In this document: one piece after another, positions 15,531 through 23,103 of the stretch | How positions within the stretch are numbered: the stretch's first letter is position 1 | Layout of the letters: every line of letters begins with the position of its first letter | Assembly (NCBI GenBank): GCA_009363175.1 | Contig: CP045205.1 | Coordinates: forward strand, 3,782,001-3,846,000 | Length of the DNA: 64,000 bases | DNA from: Citrobacter telavivensis | GTDB taxonomy: Bacteria; Pseudomonadota; Gammaproteobacteria; Enterobacterales; Enterobacteriaceae | Direction of reading: 5' to 3' | Notes under the pieces: generated by a model | Databases searched by the model: none | The model's input: only the letters and a program-made list of their open reading frames with translations | Told to the model about the DNA's origin: nothing | Program-made: the position numbers and the translations under genes

Positions 15531-15663
15531 TTACATAGCCTGTGAGGCCGCCAGGGTTTGGTTCCTACCTTCAATCGCACCAATTTTCTCCAATACCATC
15601 TTGCGTGCTTCCGCATCCGGAAAAAACAGACGTATCATCACTTTGGTTTGTCCATCCACCACT
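15531..15663 (-). pseudogene. C-terminal fragment of a probable SRPBCC/AHSA1 protein
   Basis: On the minus strand the frame reads VVDGQTKVMIRLFFPDAEAR, then KMVLEKIGAIEGRNQTLAA and stops at TAA 15533-15531. The pattern is like the last helix of activator-of-Hsp90-type (SRPBCC) proteins. No start codon region remains: the homology ends near 15663, and a transposase remnant follows on the other side. It is probably the stump of the first gene of an operon with the DHFR-like gene. Confidence 0.5.
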
Positions 15664-15721
15664 GATCACGCCGGAGATGGTGACGAAGGTATTCCTGTTA
15701 TGGGGAGCAGTTCATGGGAGC

Positions 15722-15868
15722 ACTGACTATATCGTCGAGTATTACCGCTCGCTAAGGCCGCACGAATATAACGGTGGGGTACCCTCAAACGAATCGGAAA
15801 ACCGATACTGGAAAAACGCTAAATCGGTGGTTAGTTTAGTTGACCACGACAGATTTGCGGGTGCTTAG
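15722..15868 (+). pseudogene. 3' remnant of an IS3-family transposase
   Basis: The frame encodes DYIVEYYRSLRPHEYNGG followed by NESENRYWKN, a C-terminal pattern of IS3-family OrfB proteins (the Y-N-x-x-R-P-H-x-x-x-G stretch). No integrase core or inverted repeat remains upstream. It probably records the deletion that also cut the SRPBCC gene. Its stop codon overlaps the end of the convergent GGDEF gene by 4 bases. Confidence 0.65.
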
Positions 15869-16821
15869 ACATGCTTACGTCGTTTTGCTGAGTACATCAC
15901 CTCGTCGCTTTCTTTCAGCATCTCCACCAGAGAGGGGTAACGAACCGGATCATTATGCAACATTCCATAAGAATAATTAATCGTATAGGGTTTCCCCGAG
16001 TGGTCGTTGTACTCATCCACACTTTTACGCACCCCTTTTAAAAAGGCACCAGTCCGGGATTTGTGAGTGACGAGAACGACGAATTCATCCCCTCCAATTC
16101 GTCCTGCGATATCTCCGGCGCTAAGATGCTGGCACAACAGAGCGGAGAATACTTTTAGCACCTCATCTCCTTCGGCATGCCCCCAGAGATCGTTAACAGG
16201 TTTGAATTTATCGAGATCCAAAAAGATAAGACTGAAAGGGACATTCGTCTGAGTAAGGGCCAGAAATCGCTTCTCCCCTGCATTGTAAAAACCACGATGA
16301 TTGGGTATGCCTGTAAGACTGTCAGTCATGGCTATGCCCGTAACCTTAAATTCATCCTCAACTATAAATGCCAGGTCTCTGAGTGATGCAATATCATCGT
16401 CGTTGAAGGGCCGGGGAGAGGAATGTATCAAACAAAGTGTACCTGCAACCGCGCCATCAGGAAGATGCACGGGATAACCCGCATAGAATCTGATATAAGG
16501 TTCACCAATCACCAGAGGGTTATCATGAAAACGATCATCGCTAACCGCATCGTTAACAATAAATGGACCTTCCTGCAAAATGGCGTGGCCACAAAAGGAG
16601 ACATTACGAGGCGTTTCACGAGTCCCCAACCCTTCGCATGCAAGCAACCACTGGCGCTCGCGATCAATCAGGCTAATCAGTGCAACTGGCACCTGAAAAA
16701 GTTTCTTTGCCAGACGAGTTAAACGGTCGAAACGCTCTTCAGAGCCTGTATCAAGAAGGTCTGCCAGATAAAGAGATTTTAATCGTTCTTCCTCATTTTC
16801 CGGGATGCCTGGAAATTTCAT
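15865..16821 (-). CDS. GAF-GGDEF diguanylate cyclase
   Basis: A 318-residue soluble protein. Residues ~20-150 are a GAF domain (RFDRLTRLAKKLFQVPVALI, CGHAI, YAGYPVHLPDGAVAGTLCLI) and residues ~160-315 a GGDEF domain (DSLTGIPNHRGF, FLDLDKFKPVND, GRIGGDEFVVL). The catalytic GGDEF motif and the upstream metal-binding Asp are intact, so it should make cyclic di-GMP from two GTP. No transmembrane segment is present, so it senses a cytoplasmic ligand. An I-site RxxD is not obvious. The gene stands alone. Confidence 0.88.
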   Translation of the reverse strand: MKFPGIPENEEERLKSLYLADLLDTGSEERFDRLTRLAKKLFQVPVALISLIDRERQWLLACEGLGTRETPRNVSFCGHAILQEGPFIVNDAVSDDRFHDNPLVIGEPYIRFYAGYPVHLPDGAVAGTLCLIHSSPRPFNDDDIASLRDLAFIVEDEFKVTGIAMTDSLTGIPNHRGFYNAGEKRFLALTQTNVPFSLIFLDLDKFKPVNDLWGHAEGDEVLKVFSALLCQHLSAGDIAGRIGGDEFVVLVTHKSRTGAFLKGVRKSVDEYNDHSGKPYTINYSYGMLHNDPVRYPSLVEMLKESDEVMYSAKRRKHV

Positions 16822-17192
16822 ATAACCTCGAAGACATTAACATGTTTACGCCAGTCGTATTCAGGCGTACAGACGGAGTGAGTCTTTCCTATCATATGAA
16901 TATAGCTCAAACAAAATCACCAGCCTGGTAGGGCATCCATACTTGAAGAAATATTATTGTATATCAATAAATAAGTGTCACTCTATCTGGTAAATACAGT
17001 CGGTAATGGGAAGAGCAATCCGCACGCGCTACCCCTGTTAAGCAACAAACGTTAAGCCATTCTGTTCTGGATAGTCCACTTTGTGCCAGAAGCAGACATC
17101 GTGACTGGAACAGGATCCCTGCTAAGATAACGCACTGATGAAAAAAGCATTCAATTGCCAGAAGTTGGCGAAGACAATGAAAGGGAGGCGTA
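16822..17192. other. Intergenic region between divergent genes
   Basis: This 371-base region should hold the promoters of the GGDEF gene (minus) and of the two-gene unit at 17193 (plus). It contains repeat copy E (17074-17099), and AAAGGGAGGCGTA before 17193 is a strong ribosome-binding site. No coding frame is convincing. Confidence 0.4.
17074..17099 (-). repeat. Junction repeat, copy E
   Basis: On the minus strand the sequence reads ATGTCTGCTTCTGGCACAAA then GTGGAC, matching the GTCCGCTCCTGGCAC...GCGGAC pattern with transitions. It sits between the GGDEF gene and the two-gene unit at 17193. Confidence 0.6.
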
Positions 17193-17453
17193 ATGTTTAC
17201 CCCGGAGTTTATAAATGAAGAACGCGGCGAGTTTTTCCTTGTGGCCAACCACAGTCTTGAATCTCCGGAATCGATAGAACTCAGTATTGCGTACAATATT
17301 GCCAGAATATGCTGGGGACTATCGCAGTTGCCACCGCACATTCAAACTTGCCGGGTAGTCTATGACATCAGAGGGCAATCCATCCCTGACCAGGTTCAGG
17401 CCCAGGTCAGGCAAGCGCTTGAGCAGGTAGCAATTGTGGAGTTTAAAAGCTGA
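17193..17453 (+). CDS. Unrecognised 86-residue protein, first gene of a pair
   Basis: Starts MFTPEFINEERGEFF after an excellent GGGAGG ribosome-binding site. The C-terminal third (CRVVYDIRGQSIPDQVQAQV) vaguely resembles the strand-helix end of some contact-dependent toxin nuclease domains, but the protein is short, lacks a signal peptide and I cannot assign it. The stop overlaps the start of the next gene (TGATG), so the two are translationally coupled. A truncated paralogue of its 5' end exists at 12269. Confidence 0.6.
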   Translation: MFTPEFINEERGEFFLVANHSLESPESIELSIAYNIARICWGLSQLPPHIQTCRVVYDIRGQSIPDQVQAQVRQALEQVAIVEFKS

Positions 17454-17689
17454 TGGGACTTCAGTTAATTATCAAAGCAGAACGTAACAAGATAGAAAAA
17501 GCATTGGGATCGCTGACATCAGAATGTGAAATATTTCCGGTCGCTGAAGGCTTTTTCGGTATTTCCATTCCGGAGCGCAGTCTCTTATCCGCAGGTGAAG
17601 CTGCCGTTCTAAAAAAACTTGAACCACTCGCACGTTTTGACCTGTGGCAGGGAGCCTGGCAAGAACCCAAGCGACGTTGGCTTTGGTGA
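17453..17689 (+). CDS. Unrecognised 78-residue protein, second gene of a pair
   Basis: Starts MGLQLIIKAERNKIEKALGS and ends with a tryptophan-rich basic tail (WQGAWQEPKRRWLW). No membrane segment or known motif is visible. It is coupled to the preceding gene by a one-base overlap and shares its orientation, so the products likely act together. Toxin/immunity or toxin/antitoxin is possible from layout alone. Confidence 0.55.
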   Translation: MGLQLIIKAERNKIEKALGSLTSECEIFPVAEGFFGISIPERSLLSAGEAAVLKKLEPLARFDLWQGAWQEPKRRWLW

Positions 17690-17873
17690 GATTCTTGTCC
17701 GCCCACATTCAGTTTACTTTTTCTTCTGATCCCACCTGAAAGACAACATCTTGAATTCCCACACCATGTTGTATCTCCATCGGATATCCTCCGGCCTTGG
17801 TTCTGTAGTGGTCAGCCATGAGCGAGATATAGTCATTCGTACCCTGAGAATTACACTTTGAAGTGATTCAGGG

Positions 17874-18053
17874 TATGCGCTTACTGGTTACGAATATTGA
17901 GCGAGAATCATGTGATGATCGCCGCTTTTCTTTCGAGCCAGTAGGTGCTCCACGTTCGCTAACGAATACTCAGGGCATGCAGATAAACTGCTGGCTATAT
18001 TTCTTTCGAAGAGCGTGGAATGCATACCAATCCCCGATAAAAAGGAGTTGGTG
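17874..18053 (+). ncRNA. Putative IS110 bridge RNA
   Basis: About 180 non-coding bases between the inferred left end and the transposase ATG fold on paper into two large stem-bounded loops. Stem 1 is CTTACTGG (17880-17887) with CCAGTAGG (17938-17945); stem 2 is TCCACG (17949-17954) with CGTGGA (18014-18019). Loop 2 contains CGAATACTCAGGGCATGC (17963-17980), close to the joined element ends (CGAATGTC then TCAGGG then TATGC), as expected of a donor-binding loop. Position, length and two-loop layout match bridge RNAs of the IS110 group. Not verified by folding or alignment. Confidence 0.55.
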
Positions 18054-19292
18054 ATGACTGTGACTAATCAATTTGCTGCGCACGTTGGTCTGGACTGGGC
18101 TGATAAAAAACACGATGTCTGTGTTCAGTTTAAAAACGGTGAACGCGTATTCGATGTGATTGAACATACAGCAGAAGCGCTTGATGCCTGGCTTACTGAG
18201 TTACACCAGAAAGTAAAAGGTAGAATCGCAATAGCTCTCGAACTGAAGAAGGGCCCCGTGGTATATGCTCTTCAAAAATACCCCTTTATCACCGTTTTCC
18301 CCGTCCACGCATTGTCCCTGGCTCGTTATCGGCAAGCCTTCTCGCCCAGCGGCGCTAAAGATGATCCGCAGGATGCCGAGCTGGCATTAGAGTTAATGCT
18401 GCGTTACCCCCAGAAGATAAAAGCTATTGAACCCGACAATGCGGATATTCGCTTACTTCAGCAACTGGTTGAGCAACGTCGTCAGTTGGTTGAAGATAAA
18501 CGACGCTTTGTGAACCGGATAATCAACACGCTTAAACAGTATTATCCTCAGCCACTGGAGTGGTTCTCACATCGGGGTAGCTTACTGTTGTGTGAGCTGA
18601 TTATCCGGTGGCCCAGTCTGCAACAACTGAAACGAGCCAGACGCGACACGATCCGCAACTTTCTGAATGCCAAAGGTGGTCGCGCTATGGCCCTTACCGA
18701 GCAACGTGTTGCGAGTATTGATAATGCGATCCCATTGACTACAGACCCGAGTGTTATAGAGGCTAATGCTTTGATGGCAGCAGCACTGGCGACACAAATT
18801 AAAGTCGTGAGTGAAATCATCAAAACCTATGACGAACGAATCGAAACGCTGTTTGACACATTGCCAGATGCGGGGCTGTTCAAATCACTTCCGGGCATGG
18901 GACCGTGCATGGGCCCACGGATGCTTGCTGCACTTGGTGATAACCGTGACCGGTTTAACAGCGCTGAAGAAATTCAAAACTACGCAGGTATAGCACCGGT
19001 GACCGAACGAAGCGGCCAAAAATCCTGGGTTCACTGGCGATGGCAATGTGCCAAGTTCGTCAGGCAGACCTTTGTTGAATGGGCTGCCAAGACGGTTAAT
19101 TCATCATACTGGGCCAAACTGTATTATCAGGGCCTCAGAGAAAAGGGCAAATCTCATCAGTCTGCGATCCGGGCACTGGCGTTCAAATGGATAAGGATCA
19201 TTTACCGCTGCTGGAAGGCCAGAACCTGTTATGACGAAGCGAAATATTTGCTGGCTCTCGAAGCGAGACACTCGCCCTTACTGAAGCCATAA
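18054..19292 (+). CDS. IS110-family transposase (DEDD recombinase)
   Basis: A 412-residue transposase. The N-terminal RuvC-like DEDD domain shows HVGLDWADKKHDV (first Asp), IALELKKG (Glu) and KDDPQDAELA (paired Asp). The C-terminal Transposase_20 domain shows SLPGMGPCMGPRMLAALGDN, YAGIAPVTERSG with the catalytic serine. ATG 18054 follows AGGAG (18043-18047); an in-frame ATG 39 bases earlier has no such site. The reading frame is intact. The structured leader upstream is discussed separately. Confidence 0.9.
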   Translation: MTVTNQFAAHVGLDWADKKHDVCVQFKNGERVFDVIEHTAEALDAWLTELHQKVKGRIAIALELKKGPVVYALQKYPFITVFPVHALSLARYRQAFSPSGAKDDPQDAELALELMLRYPQKIKAIEPDNADIRLLQQLVEQRRQLVEDKRRFVNRIINTLKQYYPQPLEWFSHRGSLLLCELIIRWPSLQQLKRARRDTIRNFLNAKGGRAMALTEQRVASIDNAIPLTTDPSVIEANALMAAALATQIKVVSEIIKTYDERIETLFDTLPDAGLFKSLPGMGPCMGPRMLAALGDNRDRFNSAEEIQNYAGIAPVTERSGQKSWVHWRWQCAKFVRQTFVEWAAKTVNSSYWAKLYYQGLREKGKSHQSAIRALAFKWIRIIYRCWKARTCYDEAKYLLALEARHSPLLKP

Positions 19293-19452
19293 AAAGCTTG
19301 TCGAATGTCTCAGGGCGTGAAGCTGACCTTCTATCTGCAGCCGATGCCTGTGGCTTACCGTGTCAAAGCCCCCAGGAGAAAGACAACTATCATTCGAGGG
19401 CAAAGCCCTAATGCATAAGCTCAGCACTCTCCTTTTTAAGGTTGCAGTACGA

Positions 19453-19480
19453 ATCGTTATGTATTCAAATGCATAACGAT
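19453..19480. promoter_or_regulatory. Palindrome upstream of the DUF1543 gene
   Basis: ATCGTTATGTATT (19453-19465) pairs with AATGCATAACGAT (19468-19480) with one wobble position and a 2-base centre. It ends 24 bases before the start codon, where an operator or a 5'-UTR stem-loop would act. No regulator gene is adjacent. Confidence 0.5.
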
Positions 19481-19504
19481 ATCCATATTGGAAGAGGATG
19501 ATTG

Positions 19505-20008
19505 ATGAACCTGTATATGTTTTATATCGGTGGTAATGCTGGCAAATCAAATATTGAAGTACACGACATTCAGTTTGTCGCGGCCAAAAAGCCAGAAGAC
19601 GCCTGGCCCGCCCTTCGCGATGCATGGTTTGGCGATAAAGATAAAATTCATATTGACGGTTACAGCCGTATCACCTGGGTTGACGGTTATTCCGTCACAT
19701 TGTCTGCTGAGCCTTCTCGAGCTGCAAACAAGTTATTTTTCGTCAATGTGGGAGGTTACAGGCCTGATACGCTTGCTGAGTTACATGAGTTCGATTTGTT
19801 TGTGGCCGAAAATGCCCTGCAGGCCAAGAGTAAAGCATTAAAGACACTGCTCTGTGGCGCCGACCATCAGCATAAGGATAATCTGAAGGACGTGGATGAT
19901 TGCCTGTTACTTGAAAAAATAGGTGAGTTTTTTATTAATTTGACCCCCTGCGAGTCAGGAAGTCGTGATCAACCAGAGTGGCAGGGCTATCAGCCGATAG
20001 GTGTCTAA
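19505..20008 (+). CDS. DUF1543 domain protein
   Basis: A 167-residue cytoplasmic protein. The opening MNLYMFYIGGNAGKSNIEVHD and the segment DAWFGDKDKIHIDGY are the DUF1543 signature; the domain appears twice (second, weaker copy starting FFVNVGGYRPDTLAELHEFD). ATG 19505 is preceded by GGAAGAGG. Function of the family is unknown. It stands alone between the IS110 element and repeat copy D. Confidence 0.75.
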   Translation: MNLYMFYIGGNAGKSNIEVHDIQFVAAKKPEDAWPALRDAWFGDKDKIHIDGYSRITWVDGYSVTLSAEPSRAANKLFFVNVGGYRPDTLAELHEFDLFVAENALQAKSKALKTLLCGADHQHKDNLKDVDDCLLLEKIGEFFINLTPCESGSRDQPEWQGYQPIGV

Positions 20009-20030
20009 TATTGTAAACATAAACCAAGCG

Positions 20031-20104
20031 AACGTCCGCTCCTGACACGGCGCGGACAGAAAGCAAGGTTATAAGGTCCGCTGTGATCGAGGAGCAGACG
20101 TTCG
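20031..20104 (+). repeat. Junction repeat, copy D (most complete)
   Basis: The first half is AACGTCCGCTCCTGACACGG with CGCGGAC (20031-20057), able to form a GTCCGC/GCGGAC hairpin. The second half, AAGGTCCGCTGTGATCGAGG then AGCAGACGTT (20073-20102), is the segment also present in copies A and B. It lies between the DUF1543 gene and the membrane diguanylate cyclase gene. Confidence 0.7.
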
Positions 20105-20327
20105 TCTAGTGTATAAATAGCAATGTCGCTTACGCCATCGGAGCTGCCTCCCCGCTTTCTTATTCAGCGCGAATTTATGTGGAGTGCCACGAAGCAACGG
20201 CTTATCGGCGATGGTATAGCGGAAAACACACATTGTGTTGACGATATAGCAATGCAAACGAGTGAATATATTGATTGATGTTATACTGACGGTCATTTCC
20301 GAGTGGGACAACAAGGGGTTATCTATC

Positions 20328-21845
20328 TTGCTCAGACAAAAGTATATCAGTGCTATTTTTTTAATCGTTGTTTGTACCACTGTACTTTTTATTGCACTGG
20401 CCGTCCGTGAGGTACACGAGTTAAAGAGCTACCTGGGATATGTCGCTGAAAACGGTAAATCGGCACTTTTCCATGAAGAATCTATTAACCAGAGTATTGC
20501 CACACGACTTTCCCGGGCGTTTTATACCAGAACCGTGTCTGCGCCCGCAGCCCGCAGCGAACGGGTCGCCATTTGCCAGTCCCTTGAAAAGGAAGGTGAT
20601 ATTTACGGATTCAATCTGCTGGCAAAAAAAATGACCAGCCTGAACGGCACTCTGCAAACCCGTAATAAATCGTGCGAAAACTGGGCTGGTGATATTAGCG
20701 CGTTATCGGTTATTCACACGGCTGAGAGCAAGATTTTATCGAAGTACAGCTTTTCAAATTATACCGGGTATAGGTTCAGGAACATCCGGTACTACATCGA
20801 TCTTTCTTATAATTATATTTATATTAATCAGCCAGTTAATACAAAAGACTACACTTTTAACAACTGGCTGGTTGGCAATAACAACACTATCAACATCGCG
20901 CGTAGTGCTCACACCATTTCCATTGATGACAATGCCCTGAATGATCTGCTTAAGGGTGAAAGTACGCTGTCTCATATTTATCAGGATGGATATACACATA
21001 ATAATATCATCAGTATGCTTACCCCGGTATTTCTGGGTGATAAGGTAAAGGGCGTTCTGATCACCGACGTCAATATTAACGATCTCGTGGTTTCGTTTAA
21101 AACGGTCGATCGCCCCTTATTATGGAAATTCCTTTCTTTATATGTTACTGATAATGAAACCGGCACGCATATTTTTTTCCATAAGCCACAAATCAAGTCA
21201 TATGATTTAATCGGCGACGAAGATAAACTCACACGGTACAACACAGTCCATGTAGAACTGGATGCTATCTATGTCATCATTACCAATTTATGGCTATTAG
21301 TGCTTTACATCCCGGGTACCTGGATATTATGTCGCTATGCCCGTAAGCAGTTAATCAGACAGGAGTCGCTTTCCAGAGATAATGTGACGGACGCGATGAC
21401 CGGTTTGTATAACCGAAAAGTCATTACACCGGAGCTGGAACAAAAAATCCGTTCACTTGTTGACAAAAACATCCCCATCACGGTTATCGCCATTGACAGT
21501 GATGGACTCAAAAAAATCAATGATTCTCTTGGCCACCATATGGGTGATAAGGCAATACAGACACTGGGACTGGCACTGGGGAATGCCATTCGTAAAAGTG
21601 ACTATGGCATACGGCTTGGAGGTGATGAGTTCTGTCTGGTCCTTATCGATTATTCTCTGAATAAATCCCGAGATGTTATTACCCGTACGCAGGAACAATT
21701 ACTCGCGATTGATCCGAATAAGCTGGTCGCATTTTCCTGGGGAGCATATCAGCTCCTGTCAGGAGATACGCTGGAAGTGGCGATGCTGAAAGCTGATGAA
21801 TTACTTTATCAGCACAAACGTAGCAAATACGAGGTACGCCGATAA
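20328..21845 (+). CDS. Membrane-bound DgcJ-like diguanylate cyclase
   Basis: An inner-membrane enzyme with a periplasmic sensory domain between two transmembrane segments (about 10-30 and 310-330 counted from TTG 20328) and a C-terminal GGDEF domain (DAMTGLYNRKVITPELEQ, AIDSDGLKKINDSLGHH, RLGGDEFCLV), catalytic motif intact. It resembles E. coli DgcJ (YeaJ) throughout, including NNW and RPLLWKFL in the sensory domain. The start is uncertain: the frame opens at GTG 20262, but TTG 20328 gives an N-terminus (LLRQKYISAIF) aligning with DgcJ (MLRHFIAAS) and has AAGGGG 9 bases upstream. It should make cyclic di-GMP in response to a periplasmic cue. Confidence 0.85.
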   Translation: MLRQKYISAIFLIVVCTTVLFIALAVREVHELKSYLGYVAENGKSALFHEESINQSIATRLSRAFYTRTVSAPAARSERVAICQSLEKEGDIYGFNLLAKKMTSLNGTLQTRNKSCENWAGDISALSVIHTAESKILSKYSFSNYTGYRFRNIRYYIDLSYNYIYINQPVNTKDYTFNNWLVGNNNTINIARSAHTISIDDNALNDLLKGESTLSHIYQDGYTHNNIISMLTPVFLGDKVKGVLITDVNINDLVVSFKTVDRPLLWKFLSLYVTDNETGTHIFFHKPQIKSYDLIGDEDKLTRYNTVHVELDAIYVIITNLWLLVLYIPGTWILCRYARKQLIRQESLSRDNVTDAMTGLYNRKVITPELEQKIRSLVDKNIPITVIAIDSDGLKKINDSLGHHMGDKAIQTLGLALGNAIRKSDYGIRLGGDEFCLVLIDYSLNKSRDVITRTQEQLLAIDPNKLVAFSWGAYQLLSGDTLEVAMLKADELLYQHKRSKYEVRR

Positions 21846-21867
21846 GCCAGTGTGCGTATTCATTATT

Positions 21868-21888
21868 CGCTACTGGCACAAAACGGAC
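21868..21888 (+). repeat. Junction repeat, copy F (degenerate)
   Basis: CGCTACTGGCACAAAACGGAC matches the repeat core (CGCTCCTGGCAC...GCGGAC) with few changes but lacks the leading GTC. It starts 22 bases after the stop of the diguanylate cyclase gene. Confidence 0.5.
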
Positions 21889-22082
21889 CTGGATATTAGC
21901 CAGCATCTGCCAGCAGCGATCATAAACAGATAAGGAATGTTTATGTAAAGATAACACCCGCCGAATACGAAACTCAATATTATCAACGATTTGTAAGTGT
22001 CTGGATTATCCGTGGCGATTCAATTTCGAATAGCCGGGCTGCCAGCTAACTTTTACCTGAACCGCTTATCCAGAGCCGCTTC

Positions 22083-22110
22083 AGGTCGCTGGTTATCAGT
22101 ACAGCGACCT
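22083..22110. other. Perfect 9-bp stem-loop
   Basis: AGGTCGCTG (22083-22091) pairs with CAGCGACCT (22102-22110) around a 10-base loop. There is no T-run, so it is not a typical terminator. It lies about 115 bases before the first aldo-keto reductase gene and could be part of its control region. Confidence 0.4.
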
Positions 22111-22225
22111 CAGATACCGACAAGATTGATGAGCATAGCTAATAAACCCTAGCTAATTACCCCATCTAATCGAATAAATCAGTTTGCGTTATGCTTTTTC
22201 TGAACAAAAGCGGAAGGACTATGTC

Positions 22226-23077
22226 ATGCAAACTGTAAAACTGAACAACGGTATTGAAATGCCCCTGCTGGGTTTTGGTGTGTTCCAGATGACGGATGCC
22301 GCTGAATGCGAGAGAGCCGTTATTGATGCCATTGAAACGGGATATCGCCTGATTGATACCGCGGCGTCCTACCAGAATGAAACCCAGGTCGGGAACGCCC
22401 TGAAGCAAAGTGGTATTGCGCGCAACGAACTCTTTATCACCACCAAACTTTGGCTACAGGATACGAATTACGAAGGTGCCAAAGCGCAGTTTGAACGTTC
22501 ACTGAACCGACTTCAGTTGGACTATGTTGACCTGTACCTGATTCACCAACCTTACGGTGATGTCCACGGTGCCTGGCGTGCAATGGAAGAACTGCAGCAG
22601 GCAGGCAAAATTCGCGCCATTGGCGTAAGCAACTTCCATCCGGACAGACTGGCCGATCTTATCGCCTTCAACCGCGTTGCCCCTGCGGTAAACCAGATTG
22701 AAGTTAACCCCTTCAACCAGCAACTGCACGCTGTTGCGTGGATGCAAAGCCGTGGCATCCAACCGGAAGCATGGGCACCGTTTGCTGAAGGAAAAAATGG
22801 GTTGTTCCAGCATCCCGAATTAGCGGCGATAGGCCAGAAGTACGGAAAAAGTGTAGGTCAGGTTGTCCTGCGGTGGATTTTCCAGCGAGGCATTATTTCG
22901 CTTGCAAAATCAGTGCGAAAAGAACGCATGGAAGAGAACATCAACATTCTCGATTTTGAACTCAGTGCTGAAGACATGCTGCAGATTACCGCACTTGATA
23001 CTGCCACCAGCGCATTCTTCTCTCATCGCGATCCGGCGAGAGTGGAGTGGCTCACTGGCCGTAAACTCGACGTTTAA
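22226..23077 (+). CDS. Aldo-keto reductase (AKR5-like)
   Basis: A 283-residue NADPH-dependent carbonyl reductase of the 2,5-diketo-gluconate reductase type. The tetrad is visible: Asp in LIDTAASYQNE, Tyr in SYQNE, Lys in FITTKLW and His in LIHQPYG. The cofactor-binding end shows ISLAKSVRKERM. I start at ATG 22226 (MQTVKLNNG) after GGAAGGA; the frame extends 42 bases upstream. It is followed after 26 bases by a second reductase of another AKR subfamily, so the two probably form an operon. Physiological substrate unknown. Confidence 0.87.
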   Translation: MQTVKLNNGIEMPLLGFGVFQMTDAAECERAVIDAIETGYRLIDTAASYQNETQVGNALKQSGIARNELFITTKLWLQDTNYEGAKAQFERSLNRLQLDYVDLYLIHQPYGDVHGAWRAMEELQQAGKIRAIGVSNFHPDRLADLIAFNRVAPAVNQIEVNPFNQQLHAVAWMQSRGIQPEAWAPFAEGKNGLFQHPELAAIGQKYGKSVGQVVLRWIFQRGIISLAKSVRKERMEENINILDFELSAEDMLQITALDTATSAFFSHRDPARVEWLTGRKLDV

Positions 23078-23103
23078 GCCGCAATAATAGAGGTATTCAC
23101 ACA

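Larger units (their letters stand above)
17868..19315 (+). mobile_element. IS110-family element (boundaries inferred)
   Basis: TCAGGG occurs at 17868-17873 and again at 19310-19315, bracketing the transposase gene and its leader and giving about 1.45 kb, the usual size for IS110 elements, which have no terminal inverted repeats and are bounded by a short core shared with the target. The target would lie in a hairpin: TACCCTGA at 17840-17847 pairs with TTCAGGGTA at 17867-17875. Boundaries are inferred, the element itself is certain. Confidence 0.7.
21846..22225. other. Intergenic region with repeat and hairpin
   Basis: A 380-base gene-free stretch before the aldo-keto reductase pair. It contains repeat copy F (21868-21888), a perfect 9-bp stem-loop (22083-22110) and GGAAGGA ahead of the next start codon. 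No coding frame is convincing. Confidence 0.4.

Noticed and set aside
17863..18054. 63-codon frame in the IS110 leader
   Set aside because: It coincides with the predicted bridge-RNA structure and has no ribosome-binding site or protein features.
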